From an uncultured Chlorobiaceae bacterium (GTDB lineage: Bacteria; Bacteroidota; Chlorobiia; Chlorobiales; Chlorobiaceae): DNA of 64,000 nucleotides. Position numbers and translations under genes: made by a program. Positions within the stretch are counted from its first letter, which is position 1, and each line of letters opens with the position of its first letter. The notes beneath the pieces were generated by a model that was not told the origin of the DNA, searched no databases, and saw nothing but the letters and a program-made list of their open reading frames with translations. The stretch is from contig CAIMCD010000009.1 in NCBI GenBank assembly GCA_903839405.1, forward strand, positions 1-64,000, in the 5' to 3' direction. Positions 61,909-64,000 of this stretch are shown piece after piece.

Positions 61909-62961
61909 ATGACTATTCAGGAGATCAGGGAGTATCTGGGGCGATTTTTTGATGCGGTGGAACTGGTGGGTGACGCCGACAGGCCAATTACCGCTCCGGC
62001 AAAAATTGAGGCTGCACAGCAGGGAGAGGTGAGCTTTATCGCAAACGAGAAATATATCCGCTTTCTTGCCACCACCCAGGCCTCACTTGTGATTGTTCAC
62101 CGATCGGTTTGTGTTGATGAGTTCCTCCAAACCACCTCCTTTCTGAAAGTTGGTGATCCCTATAGTGCCTTTGTTTTTCTGCTTCAGAAATTTGCAAAGC
62201 CTCGCACGATCGCTAAAAAAGGGATCGCTGCCTCTGCTGTGATCGGTGAAGGGGTCTCGATTGGTGAAGGGGTTTCGATCGGTGAGTTTGTGGTGATTGG
62301 AGATCGATGTTCGATAGGCCGCAACTCGGTTATCGGCCCTCATACCGTGCTCTTGGATGACGTCACTCTGGGGGAGGATGTCACGCTTTTTGCGCGTGTA
62401 ACCCTTTATGATGGAAGCCGCCTTGGTAACCGGGTGGTTATTCATTCGGGAAGCGTTATCGGGGCGGATGGTTTCGGTTTTGCCCCGCAGCGCGATGGTT
62501 CCTATGTCAAGATTCCCCAGATGGGTATTGTTGAAATTGGTGACGATGTTGAAATCGGGGCCAATGCCACCATTGACCGGGCCACCATGGGCAGCACGGT
62601 GATTGGCCGTGGAGCCAAGATCGATAACCTTGTCCAGGTTGCCCACAACTGCAGGATAGGTGAAGATACGGTTATTGCCGCCCAGGCCGGTATTTCAGGA
62701 AGTGTGACGATTGGCCGCCAGTGCATGGTCGGCGGTCAGGCAGGGTTTGCGGGCCATTTGGAACTTGCCGACCGGATACAGGTTGCCGCCCAGGCCGGCA
62801 TCTCCAAATCCTTTCTCCAGCCGGGTATTGCCCTGCGTGGGTACCCGGCCCAGCCGATGCGCGATCAGTTGAAGCATGAGGCGATGCTGCGCAATCTTGG
62901 TGCCATGAAGGCAAAGCTTGACCTGCTTGAGGCTACGCTTAAAGAGCGTCACGCAGAGTAA
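61909..62961 (+). CDS. lpxD: UDP-3-O-acylglucosamine N-acyltransferase
   Basis: 350 residues from ATG 61909 (MTIQEIREYL); an earlier in-frame start is not family-like. An N-terminal uridine-binding domain (about 1-100) precedes a left-handed beta-helix of hexapeptides (VIGEGVSIGEGVSIGEFVVIGDRCSIG...). GADGFGFAPQRDGSYVKIPQMGIVEIGDDVEIGAN and NLVQVAHNCRIGEDTVIAAQAG carry the active-site His. It adds the second acyl chain of lipid A, showing an LPS-bearing outer membrane. Confidence 0.95.
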   Translation: MTIQEIREYLGRFFDAVELVGDADRPITAPAKIEAAQQGEVSFIANEKYIRFLATTQASLVIVHRSVCVDEFLQTTSFLKVGDPYSAFVFLLQKFAKPRTIAKKGIAASAVIGEGVSIGEGVSIGEFVVIGDRCSIGRNSVIGPHTVLLDDVTLGEDVTLFARVTLYDGSRLGNRVVIHSGSVIGADGFGFAPQRDGSYVKIPQMGIVEIGDDVEIGANATIDRATMGSTVIGRGAKIDNLVQVAHNCRIGEDTVIAAQAGISGSVTIGRQCMVGGQAGFAGHLELADRIQVAAQAGISKSFLQPGIALRGYPAQPMRDQLKHEAMLRNLGAMKAKLDLLEATLKERHAE

Positions 62962-62979
62962 ACCGGTAACTATCCCGGC

Positions 62980-64000
62980 TTATTGCAGCGAGGAGTTCAG
63001 GTTCCAGTTATAGGGGAGGTAGCGGATATGGAGTGCCGTAAGGTGCTCTTCGATCCATTGCCTCTTCTCTTCATCCAGATACGGCAGCAGCAACTGGAGG
63101 GTTTCCTCCTTGCTGTTGCCGAAATCGCCACTGTACCAACCGAAGATGGCCGACATCCAGAGCGTACCGGATTGCTCTTCTATTTCAATTCCTCCCCGAT
63201 TGATAAAACTTTTTCCGGCGGTCTCAAGCTGACCTTCAATAAGGGCGGCATCGTAGAACTCTATGGGAGGGCAGGATGAGGCGGCGCAGACCAGTGCGAA
63301 ATGGATCCTGAAATCCAGCTTGCTCACCATGAAATTCCGGCGCGCATCAAAGAGTGAAAAAGGGCTGAAGGGAAAGAGCGGATGCGGCCTGTTTTGGCGG
63401 AGAATGCCGTGCTCGATGTCGTCGGGCGTAAACGAGTTTCCCCCGATATCGTAGCTGATCCGGCCGAAAAAATTGGTGATGTCGAGCACCGAGCCGCGAA
63501 TCTGGAATTCAATGACGCCGTGAATGATGAGAATGTTATAGATATTGATCCAGAAGGCTTTTTTTTCTGCATCGCTTTTCAGCGTTTCCAGATCGAAGCT
63601 TTTCAGTGATCCGGCGAGTTGCAGGTAGTGGCTGAACCCTTCGGATTTTTTCATGGCCTCGTAGTTCACCGTGCCCCGTTCGGCATTGAAAAATGCTCCC
63701 TGCAGCCGGCCAAGCGTTTTTTTTAAATCGGCGCTGAGCGTCCTGGTTGCCTCTTTTTGGGGCGCGGCAGTGTTGTTCAGGGTCACCTGAAAGGGGATAA
63801 GTCGCCGCAACCGATCGGTAAAGGAGGGTTCCTCGCTCGTGGTCAGGAGGCGGCGGTTTGCCGCAAGAATTGCTGTAACCGCATTGATGTAGCCAATATG
63901 ACTGAATGCCTGGGGGAAATTGCCCAGCATCTCCCCGTTTGAGCTCTGAAACTCTTCGGAAAAGAGCCCGAGGTGGTTGGATGCCCTTATCGTGTCATGG
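62980..64000 (-). CDS. GH15 glycosidase C-terminus fused to DUF547 (5' end beyond the window)
   Basis: The frame is open from the right edge. The first residues, NHLGLFSEEFQSSNGEMLGN and on to FPQAFSHIGYINAVTAI, are the C-terminal end of GH15 (glucoamylase/trehalase-like) enzymes. After a linker of about 60 residues a DUF547 domain follows (KKAFWINIYNILIIHGVIEF, PDDIEHGILR, LDFRIHFALVCAASSCPPIEFYDA). A complete protein would be about 900 residues or more. An internal ATG at 63930 is probably not the true start, since it would cut the GH15 part. Convergent with lpxD by 18 bp. Confidence 0.85.
   Translation of the reverse strand, partial: HDTIRASNHLGLFSEEFQSSNGEMLGNFPQAFSHIGYINAVTAILAANRRLLTTSEEPSFTDRLRRLIPFQVTLNNTAAPQKEATRTLSADLKKTLGRLQGAFFNAERGTVNYEAMKKSEGFSHYLQLAGSLKSFDLETLKSDAEKKAFWINIYNILIIHGVIEFQIRGSVLDITNFFGRISYDIGGNSFTPDDIEHGILRQNRPHPLFPFSPFSLFDARRNFMVSKLDFRIHFALVCAASSCPPIEFYDAALIEGQLETAGKSFINRGGIEIEEQSGTLWMSAIFGWYSGDFGNSKEETLQLLLPYLDEEKRQWIEEHLTALHIRYLPYNWNLNSSLQ

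Overview
The window looks like a chromosomal segment of a green sulfur bacterium (Chlorobiaceae, Chlorobium/Pelodictyon type). Support comes from a phytoene synthase, a phytol-kinase-like/DUF92 fusion membrane protein suited to (bacterio)chlorophyll alcohol metabolism, Gram-negative envelope genes (Tol-Pal, LpxD), a UbiA-family prenyltransferase and Bacteroidetes/Chlorobi-like versions of housekeeping genes. The genus is inferred from gene content and protein style; no 16S gene is present. Composition is near 50% GC except for a visibly AT-rich patch around 39.6-40.9 kb.

Layout. 0-6.2 kb: a cut-off nucleoside phosphorylase, two small secreted proteins, queD, ilvB and ilvD. 6.7-13.8 kb: the VTE5/VTE6-like fusion, then a Tol-Pal cluster (tolQ-tolR-tolA-tolB-pal-pal-ybgF). 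13.8-17.2 kb: a three-gene unit of ATP-grasp, alpha-E and transglutaminase proteins. 17.6-20.1 kb: a solitary TIR/NB-ARC/TPR protein. 20.1-30.4 kb: lysS, crtB, hflX-ybeY, envelope proteins, a hybrid histidine kinase, a PEBP protein, a long palindromic element and a DODA-type dioxygenase. 30.7-39.5 kb: a complete sulfate-assimilation locus as two convergent units, one reductive (sulfite reductase, cysH, cysD, cysN with a degenerate APS-kinase tail) and one for sulfate uptake (sbp, cysT, cysW, cysA). 39.7-41.4 kb: an accessory patch with an HNH-type protein, an orphan antitoxin and a truncated toxin. 41.4-64 kb: mostly housekeeping genes (rimO-tgt, rnpB, tRNA-Leu, rpmG, lysA, metF, comEC, rplY, prs, lpxD), several hypothetical proteins, a repeat-rich spacer at 54.8-55.2 kb and, at the right edge, a GH15-DUF547 fusion that runs out of the window.

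The most notable regulatory structure precedes the sulfate-transport genes. A 32-codon leader ORF with five Cys codons in seven positions is followed by a hairpin with an eight-T tract. A competing upstream arm, and a second small ORF with a strong ribosome-binding site, make this look like a cysteine-responsive attenuator. A 20-bp motif upstream of this leader recurs with one mismatch, in the same orientation, upstream of the sulfite reductase operon, so the two convergent units probably share a regulator. The reductive operon pairs an APS-reductase-type CysH (Fe-S cysteines present) with a CysN whose fused APS kinase has lost its motifs, which fits direct reduction of APS without PAPS.
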